A stretch of DNA of 64,000 bases from Gnetum montanum (GCA_015680685.1 MNCI01004170.1:1299993-1363992); one strand, 5' to 3'; shown: positions 11,889-22,770, counted from the first letter of the stretch. Notes: generated by a model from the sequence alone, not told the origin. Numbers and translations are program-made.

Positions 11889-12860
11889 TGATGAGTGACG
11901 AGGTACCCCTACACTCAACCATACAAATATGAGCGTTTCATGCATGATCCAGTCGAACTCCATAGATGAGCTAGTTGTGGTATCTAGATAGTTACTCTTT
12001 GATTGCAGTTCGTTGTCTTCCCATCTAGACTAGTATTTGCTTTGTCACATATGGTTTAGTCTAGAGTGAGATGTATGATGTAGTCCTAAACTAGTGCTTC
12101 TCCTAGAGGCAATAGAAAATAACTTTAATTAAGCTAGGAGGAAAAGGGGGGGAGAGTTAAGCTAAGAGGACATAGGGGGAGAGAATCTAAATTAGCCTAA
12201 GTGTGATGAACATCTATTTCTTAATCATCCATACACATCTTGGACCTCATGTACTACTATTGGGATTACCAAGTGCATGTCCTAGGTACGCTACTAGGAT
12301 ACCAAGTAGTCACACTTAAATGCTTGTGATTAAGTCGTACTCATTCCACGTTTACTAACAAGGATAGGAGATGAGGGTAGAGAAATATTAATTACAAAAG
12401 CAATAAATAACAATTAAGTAATTAAACTAAGTGAATGCTACAATGATGAAGTAATCTCGATCTTTATTTTCGGTCATGTGCATGTTCAAGTACGTCATAC
12501 TCGAATGAAGGTGCCGTACAATTACAATCATTACACTACGGGCATGCACTGAGGAAAGGGTTGAGAGGAATTGAAACTAACTAAAAGATCCTACTCTAAC
12601 ACTAATTTTTCCTATGACTTTCCTATGCACCCAATTGTGTATGTATAGGCTCACACAGGAACCATGATATCGCGTATCCGATATCGCTAGCCAGGCTGCG
12701 ATATCGCGTACCTAATATTTAGTGTTTGATATCGGGGGTTCGATATCAGGACTCATCAGATATCAAGGGTCTGATAACAAGGGTCCTATATCAGCACATG
12801 GTTAACAAGGGTCCGATATCAAGGGTCCGATATCAACACTTGACAAATCATGATTCATCA
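11889..12860 (-). repeat. 3' LTR of Athila A
   Basis: Plus-strand ends are TGATGAGTGACG and GATTCATCA. The part at 12,660-12,850, which is the U3 start on the minus strand, is a degenerate array of GATATC-centred units such as gatatcgcg and ccgatatcaagggt. Confidence 0.9.
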
Positions 12861-12876
12861 TACCCCCACAACTAAA
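12861..12876 (-). promoter_or_regulatory. Polypurine tract of Athila A
   Basis: Minus strand TTAGTTGTGGGGGTA immediately precedes the LTR start TGATGAATC. The same purine run precedes the LTRs of B and C. Confidence 0.8.
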
Positions 12877-12979
12877 TAACAACTCGTCCTCGAGTTAAAC
12901 AAAATGAGAACGAGTCCAATTGATTATAGAGTGGATAGGTATGGGATTATTAACTAACTAGGAATTATTCATGCTGTAG

Positions 12980-13478
12980 TGTGGGATTGAACAAAACAAA
13001 ATTGGGACACAGACACAAAATTACAAAACTTTGTTGGAAATCATGTGGTTCTAGGTGGTGGTGGTTCCTCCATGGGTGCCTTTCCTTTGTCCTGCACGCT
13101 AGGCTTTTGAGATTGATACCATTGAAGAAGTGCCTAAAGTTTCTCCTCTTCTATCCAAGGATTATGAGCTATCCATGCTAATGTTCCAATGTTTGATGGA
13201 GTCAGCACTTCCTATGGACACGATAGTTGTGGAAACACTTGATTAGCCTTGACATGCCATGCCACAAATAGCTGTTGTTCCTCTTCATAGGCTCAGGCCC
13301 TGACCTCTCCACCTTTTTCTTGGCCAAATTGTGTAGTGATAGGAGGTCCCTGTTGGATGTTGAATGATTGTGCCTCTTGCTCTGCATGTTCTACATGAGG
13401 TCCTTGCTTTTTGCCTCCCCTTGGGCATTTAGTTGCACCTTGAGAAGGTCCTCCTTGTTGTCCTCTTTTAGGGGCCAT
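12980..13478 (-). pseudogene. ORF3 of Athila A, internally deleted
   Basis: Starts at 13,478 with MAPKRGQQGGPSQGATKCPR, the same basic Gly/Pro/Gln-rich N-terminus as in B (61,043) and, more decayed, C (33,055). The homology to B continues to about 13,300 and then jumps to sequence equivalent to B 58,640-58,300, so the central domain and coiled coil are gone. The ATG is preceded on the minus strand by TGTGATTATAG, a splice-acceptor-like sequence conserved in all three elements. Function of ORF3 is unknown; its position is that of the Athila env-like ORF. Confidence 0.65.
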
Positions 13479-13546
13479 CTATAATCACACAAAGATCAAT
13501 TGTTAGTAAGGTTATTGAAAGAAGTTCAATTATTTCATACCTTACT
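13479..13546 (-). promoter_or_regulatory. Possible mini-intron or acceptor before ORF3 (A)
   Basis: On the minus strand a donor-like GTAAGGTATG at 13,546, a branch-like TACTAAC, and the acceptor TGTGATTATAG directly before the ORF3 ATG can be read. The 68-bp span is short for a plant intron, so only the acceptor may be real, used with a more distant donor. Confidence 0.35.
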
Positions 13547-13880
13547 TATTGCCTTTAGTAAATGTTGAATTATTTACTTAGTGTGATTATAGAGTTAGAA
13601 ATTTTTTCAAGGAAGTTTCCCTAAAAGTTTAATGTCAAACCTAGCTTGTTTAGGTGACACATCAAAGGACACGTAATGGTTTTGAGGAATGTTTGATAAA
13701 ATGATGATAAAGGAAATAATAGATTTGGAAATGTAGTGCTTAGAGGGTATAAAATAATGTGGTGGTATGCAAAAAATTCAAATTACAAAAGTCATGCAAG
13801 TGGATCCTCCCCAAAGCAGGTTCCAACCTATAATTCCCTTGCGTAACCACACCTAAAAATGTCTGTAGGCATTAGAAGAT

Positions 13881-14141
13881 TTAAATGTAATCTATACTGA
13901 TGCAACAAAACTCACACATGTAAATACCACCATGATGAGGTATAAATTCAATGCTACACAAGACACAAGTCACAAATACATGGACAGTGAGATGATGTGA
14001 ATTATAGAAGGGATTGCAGAGATCGAGACATGAGGTAACTGACTTAGGGCACAATGAATCTTGAGTGTAGGGCATGATTAATGTGTCATTAACCCATTGC
14101 TCCAAAATCAAGACGAAGTCCATTCCTTTGATCAGTGACAT
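13881..14141 (-). CDS. Small ORF between the gag remnant and ORF3, conserved in B
   Basis: An 86-codon frame starting MSLIKGMDFVLILEQWVNDT. Element B has the same frame at about 62,018-62,269 (MSLVRRMDLVLILERWVNDT), kept in register to the end apart from one stop codon in B. I do not recognise the product; it contains several Cys and a hydrophobic N-terminal half. The similarity may simply reflect shared descent of the elements rather than selection on a protein. Element C has weak similarity at 33,950-34,200. Confidence 0.3.
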   Translation of the reverse strand: MSLIKGMDFVLILEQWVNDTLIMPYTQDSLCPKSVTSCLDLCNPFYNSHHLTVHVFVTCVLCSIEFIPHHGGIYMCEFCCISIDYI

Positions 14142-14144
14142 TGC

Positions 14145-15026
14145 ATTGTTTCATCCCATGATGGACACTCATACGAGTACCATGAAAACAAGGCATATGA
14201 TCACATGGCATTCTGTTCAAGGGAGAAGTGATTTTTTTGCAGCACTTTGATCTTACTGTTTTTTTTCATTGTCCTTTTTGTATGGCTACTTTGCCACACT
14301 CTATCTTTCTTTTTTCTTCATGATGCATAATTTAGAGAAGCTGCCTACCTTCAAGCATGGGTGCATGTCTTTCTAGTGGGACCTCCTAGAATAGCATTGG
14401 TTTTCGTGAGTGAGTGCCTTTATTACTCTTACTCCCATTTTTCATTAGATCTACAAGGATCTTGGTACAACCATGCTACATGATAACTCCTAAAAATGTC
14501 AACAAAGAGAATCCACAAGTCCCCTTGATGTCACACCTTGGTCATTTCCTCTTGGTCCATCCTTCTTCGCTTTGGGTATAATGAGCACAAAATTACTTTA
14601 AGTTTTAATGATGTCAAGAATATCATCATACCTAGAGTAGAACCTCTTATTAATAGAATAGTTGGGTGGATGTGATGGGCTCACTGTCCAAATAATTAGT
14701 TACTCGAGACTTGATAGCATAGAACGACGCCTCAACTAATGGGTTACATGAGTATTTTATTTACCGATGAGATTACCCTCAAAAAGATAAAACAACAAGT
14801 TGAAAAATGAAAAACTGGAAAAAAATTGTAAAATTAAAGAATAGAAAAAATATTAATTAATTCTGCTTGTTAGAATGGGGGATATCCCCCATAACTAAAA
14901 TTTTGATCATGGCAAAAATTAATAAATGGAAAGTGTGGATCCATGCATGTTGGAAATGTTGGGGATCGATCATATCCCAAACACTGGGTTCACACATGAT
15001 CGATCCTTATGATGCCTGCGGGATAT
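14145..15026 (-). other. Post-pol spacer of Athila A
   Basis: Aligned with B 62,275-63,120. The segment 14,770-14,850 is A-rich on the plus strand (gtaaaattaaag and similar) as in C 34,960-35,110. The relic ..MGDIPHSN near 14,880 matches the end of the B frame (AMRDIPHSN). No complete gene. Confidence 0.5.
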
Positions 15027-15392
15027 TCAAACAACCTCTTGTATATGCATTAGGCTCTTAGTGGCTAATAGGGGTTCATCATCACTAGGTAGGTTATGAG
15101 TTTGCGAGTTGGGACAATGTTGTCTTTGTTCATGTTGGCATTTCTGACTTTGCCCATGGGCTTGATTTTTATTTCTACGTTGACCCCTTAAAAGATGGTC
15201 ATCCGTGTCATGACCTAAAATTGAAGGAGCAGAGGAAGAAGAAGAACTCGAAGACTTGTCATGTCTTTGGTAGGTCTCCCAATCATCCCTAGATAAATCC
15301 TTGTTAACTATTGAGAAGGTCCTAGACCTTACGGGCTCCTTCATTCCATGGGATGCCTCATCTTCACTAGGGGTGTTTGAGTTGGCTGACAA
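15027..15392 (-). pseudogene. Gag N-terminal region of Athila A
   Basis: A 121-codon frame beginning MSANSNTPSEDEASHGMKEP, with a run of serines near the middle and ending SDDEPLLATKSLMHIQEVV. Element C has NDDEPLLETQSMFNIVEVV at 39,757-39,812 just before the retrotransposon gag core, also after a Ser/His-rich stretch. So this frame is the disordered N-terminal part of gag, truncated where the core should begin. Sequence beyond the stop joins post-pol spacer. It may still be translated but lacks the capsid-like core. Confidence 0.7.
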
Positions 15393-15616
15393 AAGTCCTT
15401 GAGTATCGTTGGGGTGTCTATGAAAATATAAAACTCTTACATAAGATTGAGTACTCCAAACTTCTTCATTGGTTCCCCAATGAATTGCCTCGCTAGATAC
15501 ATTGTTGTGAATTATGTGTGACTTAATTGAATTTAATTTCTTTGTTTGAAAGATATATCGTTAATACTTTTTTACAATGATCTTGTATGGTATAACTAAT
15601 CTAAATAACTAGCATC

Positions 15617-15636
15617 ATCCCTGGCAGTGGCACCAA
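15617..15636 (-). promoter_or_regulatory. tRNA-Asp-type primer binding site of Athila A
   Basis: Minus strand TTGGTGCCACTGCCAGGGAT follows the LTR end ACTCATCA directly. It closely matches the Athila PBS TGGCGCCGTTGCCGGGGA, complementary to the 3' end of tRNA-Asp. Confidence 0.85.
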
Positions 15637-16579
15637 TGATGAGTGGCGAGGTACCCCTACACTCAACCATATGAATATGAGCGTTTCACACATGATCCGA
15701 TTGAACTCCGCAGACGGGCTAGTTGTGGTATCTAGATAGTTACTCTTTGATTGCAGTTCACTGTCTTCCCATTTGGACTAGTATTTTCTTTATCATATAT
15801 GGTTTAGTCCAAAGTGAGGTGTATGATGTAGTCCTAAACTAGTGCTACTCTTATAGGCAATAGAAAATAACTTTAATTAAGTTATGAGGAAAAGGGAGAG
15901 AGAGTTAAGCGAAGAGGATGTAGGGGGAAAGAATCTAAACTAGCCTAAGTGTGATGAGCATTTGTTCCTTAATCATCCATACACATCTTGGACCTCGTGT
16001 ACTACTGCTGGGATTACCAAGGGCATGTCCTAGGTACGCTACTAGGATACCAAGTAGTCACACTTAAATGCTTGTGATTAAGTCATACTCATTCCGTGGT
16101 TATGAACAGGGATAGGAGATGAGGGTAGAGAAATATTAATTATAAAATAAATAAATAATAATTAAATAATTAAACTAAGTAAATGCTGCAATGATGAAGT
16201 AATCTCGATCTTTATTTTTGGTCATGTGCGTGTCCAAGTATGTCACACTCGAATGAAGGTGCTGTACAATTATAATCATCACACTACGGGCATGCACTGA
16301 GGAAAGGGTTGAAAGGAATTGAAACTAACAAAAAGATCCTACTCTAATACTAATTTTTCATATGAATTTTCCATGCACCAATTGTGTATTTATAGGCTCA
16401 CATAGGAACCATGATATCGCGTATCCGATATCACTAGCCAGGCCACGATATCGCATACCTGATATCGAGGGTCTAATATCGGGACTCATCAAATATTAGG
16501 GGTCCGATAATAGGGGTTTGATATCAGGGGTCCGATATCAAGGGTCCAATATTAGCACTTGACAAACCATGATTCATCA
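15637..16579 (-). repeat. 5' LTR of Athila A
   Basis: Plus-strand ends TGATGAGTGGCG and GATTCATCA, 943 bp. A TATA box reads CCTATAAATAC on the minus strand (plus 16,387-16,396), just downstream of a GATATC-rich U3 array at 16,410-16,560. Confidence 0.9.
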
Positions 16580-18227
16580 TATGCTAATAATTTTGAATAG
16601 GAAAAGTAGTAAGCTTTTATAAAAATAGGCTTAGAGGGACAAAAAAATACTAAAAACATTACTAATAATACTAAAATACTAATATACTAAAAATGTTAGA
16701 TAGAAAAATAATAATACATTGCTAATAGCTCCTTGCATATAAAACCTAACATGTTCACTACTAAAATAGTTTGATGCCCTAATGTGTAAGCAAAAAATCA
16801 AAATATCCAATATACAATAATAGTGGAATTTAAAATATGATAAATATATCCAAATTACATTGAGCCATTAGGCTCTAACTAAATAAAAACATTTAGCAAA
16901 AGATATATATAAATACCAAAGCTGCAAAATTAAATATTATAAACAAAATTAGACCTACACCAACAAACATGCAATTGCAAAATCCACACTGCCAACTAAA
17001 GGACAATACATAGGACAAAAATACCAATTAAACATTGTAGCTTAAAAAGATATAACAAACTATGAACTTAAATAAAATGTTAAAAAAATGCATGAAACTA
17101 AACATAAGAATTAATTTCTCCATCTATTTCATCCCCAAAGCTATGTAAATCACCTAAGACCACAAATAAAAGGAAAAGTATAAATACTTACTCAAGAATT
17201 TTGGAATGAAGCATCAGGTAGTTGGATAACCATGCATAGAAGTTGAAGCATCCAAAGAGTTAGTACCAAAAGATCAAAAATATACAAACATTAAATAATA
17301 ACCCTAACATAATTAATTAAAAATATTCCAAATAAACCAAAAAGGATTCCACCATCACACAACCCCAAATTTTTAGAAGGCTAGCATCCACTCTTAGTTT
17401 TCAAATGTCAAAGTTGAAATATTTATTCATTATGCATAATAATATTTTACTAAATATCCAAATCCAAAAAATGTGTTTAACTGGTTTAATATTTCTTAAA
17501 ACTAGTACTAAGGTCAACTACAATCACCACCTTGATTTCTATTTTTTGTGAAAGGTATGAAGTCCAATGTCTTATACTCTCTTTTCCCTCCAATACCATG
17601 TTGTTAAAGGCAATGAGGCATGAACTTCACTATTGCACATAGTGAAGGATTCAATGACACCTTAGGATTCCTTTAAAATGAACCGACCAAATTCCTTTGT
17701 GTTAGCTACATAAATCCAAAACCAAATTTCCTCAAACTATGCTTCAAATTACCACATATTTTTAATAATATATATTAATCAAATCTAAAACCCTTGGTGG
17801 TGAAAAAATGTATAAATCAAATCACATAACTAAAATTCAAAATCTAATATTTTTATAAATTGTCCAAACATTGAGAAGTCATAAGTCTCATATATTACCA
17901 AATAGGTTATGATCCTAAAACTCATATTTTATCAAATAGTTGATGAACCTAACATTCATGTTTTATGAAATAGTTGGTAATAAAGACTATTGAGTTGAAA
18001 AACCAAACATCCAAATGAATTGCTAAAATTTAAAAATAGTCAAATAATTGAACCTAAAGCCTAAGGCACCATTCTAAATATCCAGAATTTTGAAAACATG
18101 ATTAGTTGCCATTTTAGACTTTTAGAAATGTCAAGAATTCCTAGAAGCTATGTTTTCACCATTTCCCTAATTTTTGAAATTTGATAGATATGGGATTGCT
18201 TTACAAGTTGTTTCTTTCCACACATAC
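16580..18227. other. Unassigned AT-rich stretch, probably internal sequence of J
   Basis: No recognisable domain on either strand. It lies downstream, on the minus strand, of the LTR and PBS of J, so it may be the internal region of that element. It contains scattered short frames only. Confidence 0.3.
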
Positions 18228-18368
18228 TCAAAGAAAATGATATTGCAATTTTTCACAACTTATGTTTGACCTGTAACAAAGGTCATGATATGTTGGTAAT
18301 AGTACCTTGGTAGTTGTACCAACTTCTTGAGTAACTTTTCCTTCAATGCTGCCACCGTTTGAAGTCAT
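18228..18368 (-). pseudogene. Short exon-like ORF of element J
   Basis: Starts MTSNGGSIEGKVTQEVGTTT and stays open for 46 codons. At the Lys-21 codon the sequence AAG/GTACTA resembles a splice donor. It lies about 500 bp downstream of the J LTR. I do not recognise the product. It could be the start of a gag protein or a host exon carried along. Confidence 0.25.
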
Positions 18369-18839
18369 CCTAGACCACCAAATTTGCAAAAAAAAGAAAA
18401 CCCTAGTTCTATGGTCTATAAATTCAATGGCATTAAAATGGAATTAAAATCAAGTAAAATTTGATCTATGACATTCCATCTATGATAAAACTAGTAAAAT
18501 ATTCTCAAATTGTAGAAACATGCATAAACAAATTAAATATGTAGAGAAAACATCTAAAACATTTTCTTGAAAAGTTATTACATAAACTGAACTAAATCAA
18601 GACCAAATGCACACATATAATCAAATATTCCAAAAAAAAAGAGCATTGTAATAAATTTCCCTACTTGATTAATAGTGTTATAGAAATTCCAAAATAGTCT
18701 CCAAACCCTAGGTGAAGTCCAAGGTCAACAATAGAATCCAAGCATAGCCTAAAAGGAGATATAAAATAAAACCACTTACAAAGTTCCTAGATGACTATGT
18801 AGGCTTGAGTGAGATGGCTCTCTTATCCAACAAGGTTTC

Positions 18840-18862
18840 CCTCTCTAGCTCTAGCACCCAAA
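18840..18862 (-). promoter_or_regulatory. Primer binding site-like sequence of J
   Basis: Minus strand TTTGGGTGCTAGAGCTAGAG directly follows ..CACCAACA. It resembles the D-element site TTTGGCACTAGAAGGAGGG at 55,135-55,153 and, less well, the initiator-tRNA-Met consensus. Confidence 0.4.
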
Positions 18863-19320
18863 TGTTGGTGAAGCAATTGGATGATTTCTAATGAGAAGCG
18901 TTACCAAGTATTTATACTTATAAGGACATGCTATGATTAATTAAAAAGGATAAATATTATTGGAAGTCAAAATTAAAAATAATATATAATTAATAAAAAA
19001 TTTATAGCATTAAAACAAAAATAATATTCTAACATGGGTCTATACCCAATGTTGCTCTACTAAGGTACCTATGAATACTATCCAATAACTATGTCCACCT
19101 AACTAACCAAGGTTAAAACATAGATCTAAATGTTACTAATTAAGAATACTTCCCAAGCTACCTTGCCAAATCTTATAATAAATAAATATTAAATTAATTA
19201 TTTTAAAAATTACAAAAAATGCTAAACACACATTACATAGCATATCAAATACTTATGTAGAACACCATGTGCTAATGACTCATCCAATACCTAATACTTG
19301 CTTATTTCAAAACTCTAACA
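18863..19320 (-). repeat. LTR-like repeat of J, 458 bp
   Basis: Plus-strand ends TGTTGGTGAAGC and AACTCTAACA, that is TG...CA with short inverted ends. A TATA-like sequence (AGTATAAATAC on the minus strand, near 18,909-18,919) lies near the PBS side. No second copy was found in the window, so the call rests on termini and PBS. Confidence 0.45.
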
Positions 19321-19889
19321 ATGGTATTAATGCACATATGCTTAACAAAATAAACTAGTTTAGCTATATATTTATAATATATATCTATTATTTGGTCGAT
19401 AGAATCTTATATATTTTACAAATTAATAAAATCTCAAATTGATTCATTGAGAATTCATATTGATATTGAAAACCAAAATCAAAATGACTGTCCATTATTC
19501 CATAGCATTTTTTTCTATTGCATTTTTCTCCATTGCAGGATCTTATGTGGCGGGTGACGTGGAGGGCAACAAAATATACTCCCCCCTCCCCCCATCGCGC
19601 TAGACGTATTGGTGGCCTCTTGGCCAAAATAAATAAATTAAAAAATGATAAAATCAAAAATAAATTAAATTTGGATAAAGTAAAATTAACTAAAATACAA
19701 TATGGTAAAATAAATGAAATTCATTAAAATAAAATAAAATAAAATAAACATAGCTTAACCAAACATAGCATAAGCATATAAGGATATAATCTTCACTAAG
19801 GTAGTTAAAAGGCACATAGCTTAACCAAACATAGCATAAGCATATAAAATTAGTAAAAGAAGTTACCAAACACAAGATATAGGGGATTA
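19321..19889. other. Spacer with GC-rich patch and tandem repeats
   Basis: A GC-rich patch at 19,540-19,620 (cgcgctagacg, run of C) stands out from AT-rich surroundings. Five AAAAT units lie at 19,725-19,747. A 33-bp unit starting acatagcttaaccaaacata is repeated at 19,748-19,780 and 19,814-19,846, a 66-bp period. The 89-codon minus frame at 19,388-19,657 and its overlapping plus frame are not recognisable. Confidence 0.5.
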
Positions 19890-20380
19890 ATAAAAAACAT
19901 GTCAAGGGTTCAAATCAAAGCACATACCAAGGGGAAGGGGTCATTAAGGTCAAGGTATTACGAAATGTAAATTACAATGTAAAGCAAAGAACATTGAAAA
20001 GTAAATTTAAGCTAAGTAAAATACTTTAATAATCGAAAATGATCTCAATATTTATTTTCAACCATGAAATATGTCTAGGTACATCTCACTTAAATAAAGA
20101 TTTTATACAATTTCTTTAGATTACACTACTGCCACTCACTCACTGACTAGCTCTAAATTTATAGAATAAAACTATAAGAGTTTGACTACTAGTAGATTAA
20201 AAAGATGCATTGAATGCAATGGTTGGATGGTATTTATAGGTATGACCAACCCTAAATATATAGCATTTGGGTTATAAAATCTCCAAGTCATGGATTTGAT
20301 TTTGATAGGTAATGTTGAGATATAGAGTTTTAATTGGACTAGGATGAACTTATATTATTTCAAGGTCCTAATACCTCCCC
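19890..20380 (-). repeat. Diverged Athila-family LTR (K)
   Basis: The stretch 20,030-20,150 follows the same order as the A and B LTRs (a 'gatct..atctttatttt..ccatg' block, then 'aggtacat', 'cactactg..' and so on), and a CCTATAAATAC TATA-like box on the minus strand lies near 20,235. At about 20,377 comes tacctcccc, comparable to the PPT tacccccac. The outer boundary is unclear. Confidence 0.45.
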
Positions 20381-20502
20381 AAATAATTATGATATTGTAG
20401 ATATGATATTATAATATCATAGGTACAATGTTTCATTCAAGTTATTAACTTGTTTATCAATAATTATATATGTGTTAGAATCATGAGACACATGCAAGAC
20501 AA

Positions 20503-20848
20503 TGTGATATCCCCTAATCTTTAGAGAATGGAGTTAGAGCTAGATACATATCACATCTATCCAACTATGTAAGCAAAGGCTATGCTACTAGCCTAGATGT
20601 CTATTTGTTGAAATATTTTTTCTAAAATTCCTAAAGCATTATAGAAGTCCTTATGAGGGGCTATAAAAGAACATTAGCAATGTCTATTTTAGAGCTTGTT
20701 GGGGCTTGAATGTTTGTTGTACTTAGAAATTGATTTTCTTTCTCATGATTTTTTCCATTGGGTTTTCCATGTAAATTCAATTGTTTTTCTCTTTTGTCTC
20801 TTTCTATTTTCTTTATGGAATAAAATTTCATTAGTATTTTTTTTCACA
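20503..20848 (+). repeat. Probable 5' LTR of copia I
   Basis: Begins TGTGATATCCCCTAATC, ends near ttttcaca. It is followed at about 20,853-20,868 by tatattagaacagc, a weak relic of TGGTATCAGAGC. The internal 'ttttccatgtaaa' near its end is usual for copia LTRs. There is no second copy to prove the limits. Confidence 0.45.
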
Positions 20849-20879
20849 AAAACTTATATTAGAACAGCAATCCAAAAGT

Positions 20880-21640
20880 AATGGAACATTAGAGCATAGA
20901 TAGATTGGTAAATGTAAAGAAGTGAGATGTTTGAAAGATTATAATAGAGGATCTTCTATACTAAAAGAAGTGTGATATTATAATGCATACAAAGAATCAG
21001 GTAAAGGTTGCTTCAAGGCTTTCTAATGCAAACTAGCTAACAGAGTATGTGGATGAAGAATAGAAAAGACCTAAAAATTCCTGATAGATCTTTGATAAAG
21101 TTATGTTTGAACTTTAACAAAATTTGAGTAAATTTTGAAGCAATACTATGATTAGCTAACAAGTATGAATTAGTATTATACTGATAATAAGGTTTTTTAA
21201 ATGAAAATAAAGGAAGGCACATCACTACAATGATATTTAGATAAAATGAATAATTTGTTTCTACATTTATAGAATATAGTGCATGAGGAAAATATTAGGA
21301 TTATACAATCCTTAAATCTCTACTAGATTCATGGGAGATAGTTTCTACATTATTGATGATAACTTTATATAGTATGTTGAACTTAAATACAAGTATCTCT
21401 ACGTTTTTGGATGCAAGTAAATCTAGGATAATTGAATCTATTAGCAATGCCCTAGTTGTTTGAAGAGGACGATTTCAAACTATAGATGAAGGATGTGGTA
21501 GAAGCAAAAGCAAAGGAGCTTTTAGAAGTAGAGACATGAAATGTTGGTTTTGTAAGAAGGACCACCTAAAAAGGACTATTATGCTTAAAGTTAGAAGGAG
21601 AAAAAGAAAAAGAACCTATAGGAAAGAAGGTTGAAGTATC
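20880..21640 (+). pseudogene. Copia I gag remnant with CCHC knuckle
   Basis: In-frame pieces include SLLDSWEIVS (usual LP.SWE), CGRSKSKGAFRSRDMKCWFC and KKDHLKRTI at about 21,490-21,585, the Arg/Ser-rich run before a copia gag zinc knuckle. The final Cys of the knuckle has been lost. Confidence 0.65.
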
Positions 21641-21714
21641 AAAAATAATAGAATAATATGATGTATTAATGTTTGCTTATTTAGATACATAACCAAATTT
21701 GTCTAAAAATTCTG

Positions 21715-22640
21715 ACAATACCCATATTTTTTATAGTGGTTCTTTTCATAATTGTCCAAATCCTAGATATTTTAGTTCATATAAAGAATGTTTATCAAAT
21801 AATATTAATGTTGAAAATAATAGGAAGAAAGTTTCAAATTCATGATATTGGAATTGTTGTGATGAAACTAATGTCATCAAATGTGGACTCATTAGTAAAC
21901 TCATTTTTGTTGGTAAACTTGGCAAGTTTTGTTTTGAGTTTGTTGAATTTGTCTCAATGTAAAACTCATGAGACCTAACTATACTTGTACTCTATGATTT
22001 AATTGTTGAGTTTGTGTAATTAAAATTTAGGTAAACAACATATTACTACTAGAGTTGTTTAACATATTCCAAAAATTACAAAAAATTTCTTATATATCAA
22101 GTAACTTAATGAAGATGGTTGTATAATTTAATGAAATTTTAGGCTTTCTCTTTTTGATGGTACATATAAAATCAACAAAGAAATAACTCCATTGAGTAGA
22201 ATAAATGAGGGTTCCTTCTATGTTTTTCATATTGTTACCATCCTAAAACTAGGGGAGGCTATTGGTACTATCAAAATAGAAAATGTCAATTTGTGGAATA
22301 GATGCTTAGGACATATTGGGAAAATAGGGTTAAAGGTGCTACTATCTACATCCCTTATTTCTAATTTTAGTTCTATAATCCTAGATTTTTATAAAGATTG
22401 TAAAGTTAGAAAATAGAGGTGAATTAATTTCCAAAAAATGAATATCATAGATACAAGAATAAGGAGAATTTAATTTATTTAGATGTGGTTGGTCCTATTA
22501 CTCTTTTCATCTCTTGATGATTCATGCTATTTTGTTATATTTATTGTTTGTTATAGTTATAAAATTTAAGTTTATATAATTAAATCAAAGAATATGATGT
22601 TTGTTATTTTAAAGTTATCTATTGTGCAAGTGGAAATGAA
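21715..22640 (+). pseudogene. Copia I protease, pre-integrase and partial integrase
   Basis: The protease reads YSGSFHNCPNPRYFSSYKEC at about 21,736, where D-S-G-C is expected; the active Asp is Tyr. Pre-integrase is INEGSFYVFHI then VNLWNRCLGHIGKIGLKVLL at 22,192-22,416, with DCKVRK. An integrase start follows (LDDSCYFVIFIVCYS) but the D,D-35-E core cannot be followed. Confidence 0.7.
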
Positions 22641-22770
22641 AATAAAATAGAATGTAAAAAATATTATTTTAAATAATTGACATGAATACATCTCATATAT
22701 CTTTTTTAACTTTTATTCTAAAAAGAAAATAATCCAATGTAGAGATTCAAAACAACACTTCTTTGCATTT

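Larger units (their letters stand above)
11889..16579 (-). mobile_element. Athila element A, pol-less short derivative with both LTRs
   Basis: Two direct LTRs (11,889-12,860 and 15,637-16,579) flank 2,776 bp of internal sequence, with a PBS and PPT in the correct minus-strand places. Flanks read GATGC before and TATGC after, an imperfect 5-bp target duplication. The internal region holds the N-terminus of gag, the post-pol spacer, and the two ends of ORF3. Compared with element B it lacks most of ORF3 (the A sequence jumps near 13,300 from the match to about 58,640 to the match to about 60,890). Compared with C it lacks gag core, protease, RT, RNase H and integrase. Over the first 250 bases of the LTRs I count about 26 differences, mostly transitions, so the insertion is not recent. 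Confidence 0.9.

Noticed and set aside
12660-12850. CRISPR array or centromeric satellite in the GATATC-rich stretch
   Set aside because: Units are imperfect, without unique spacers of constant length, and lie within LTR U3 in all copies.
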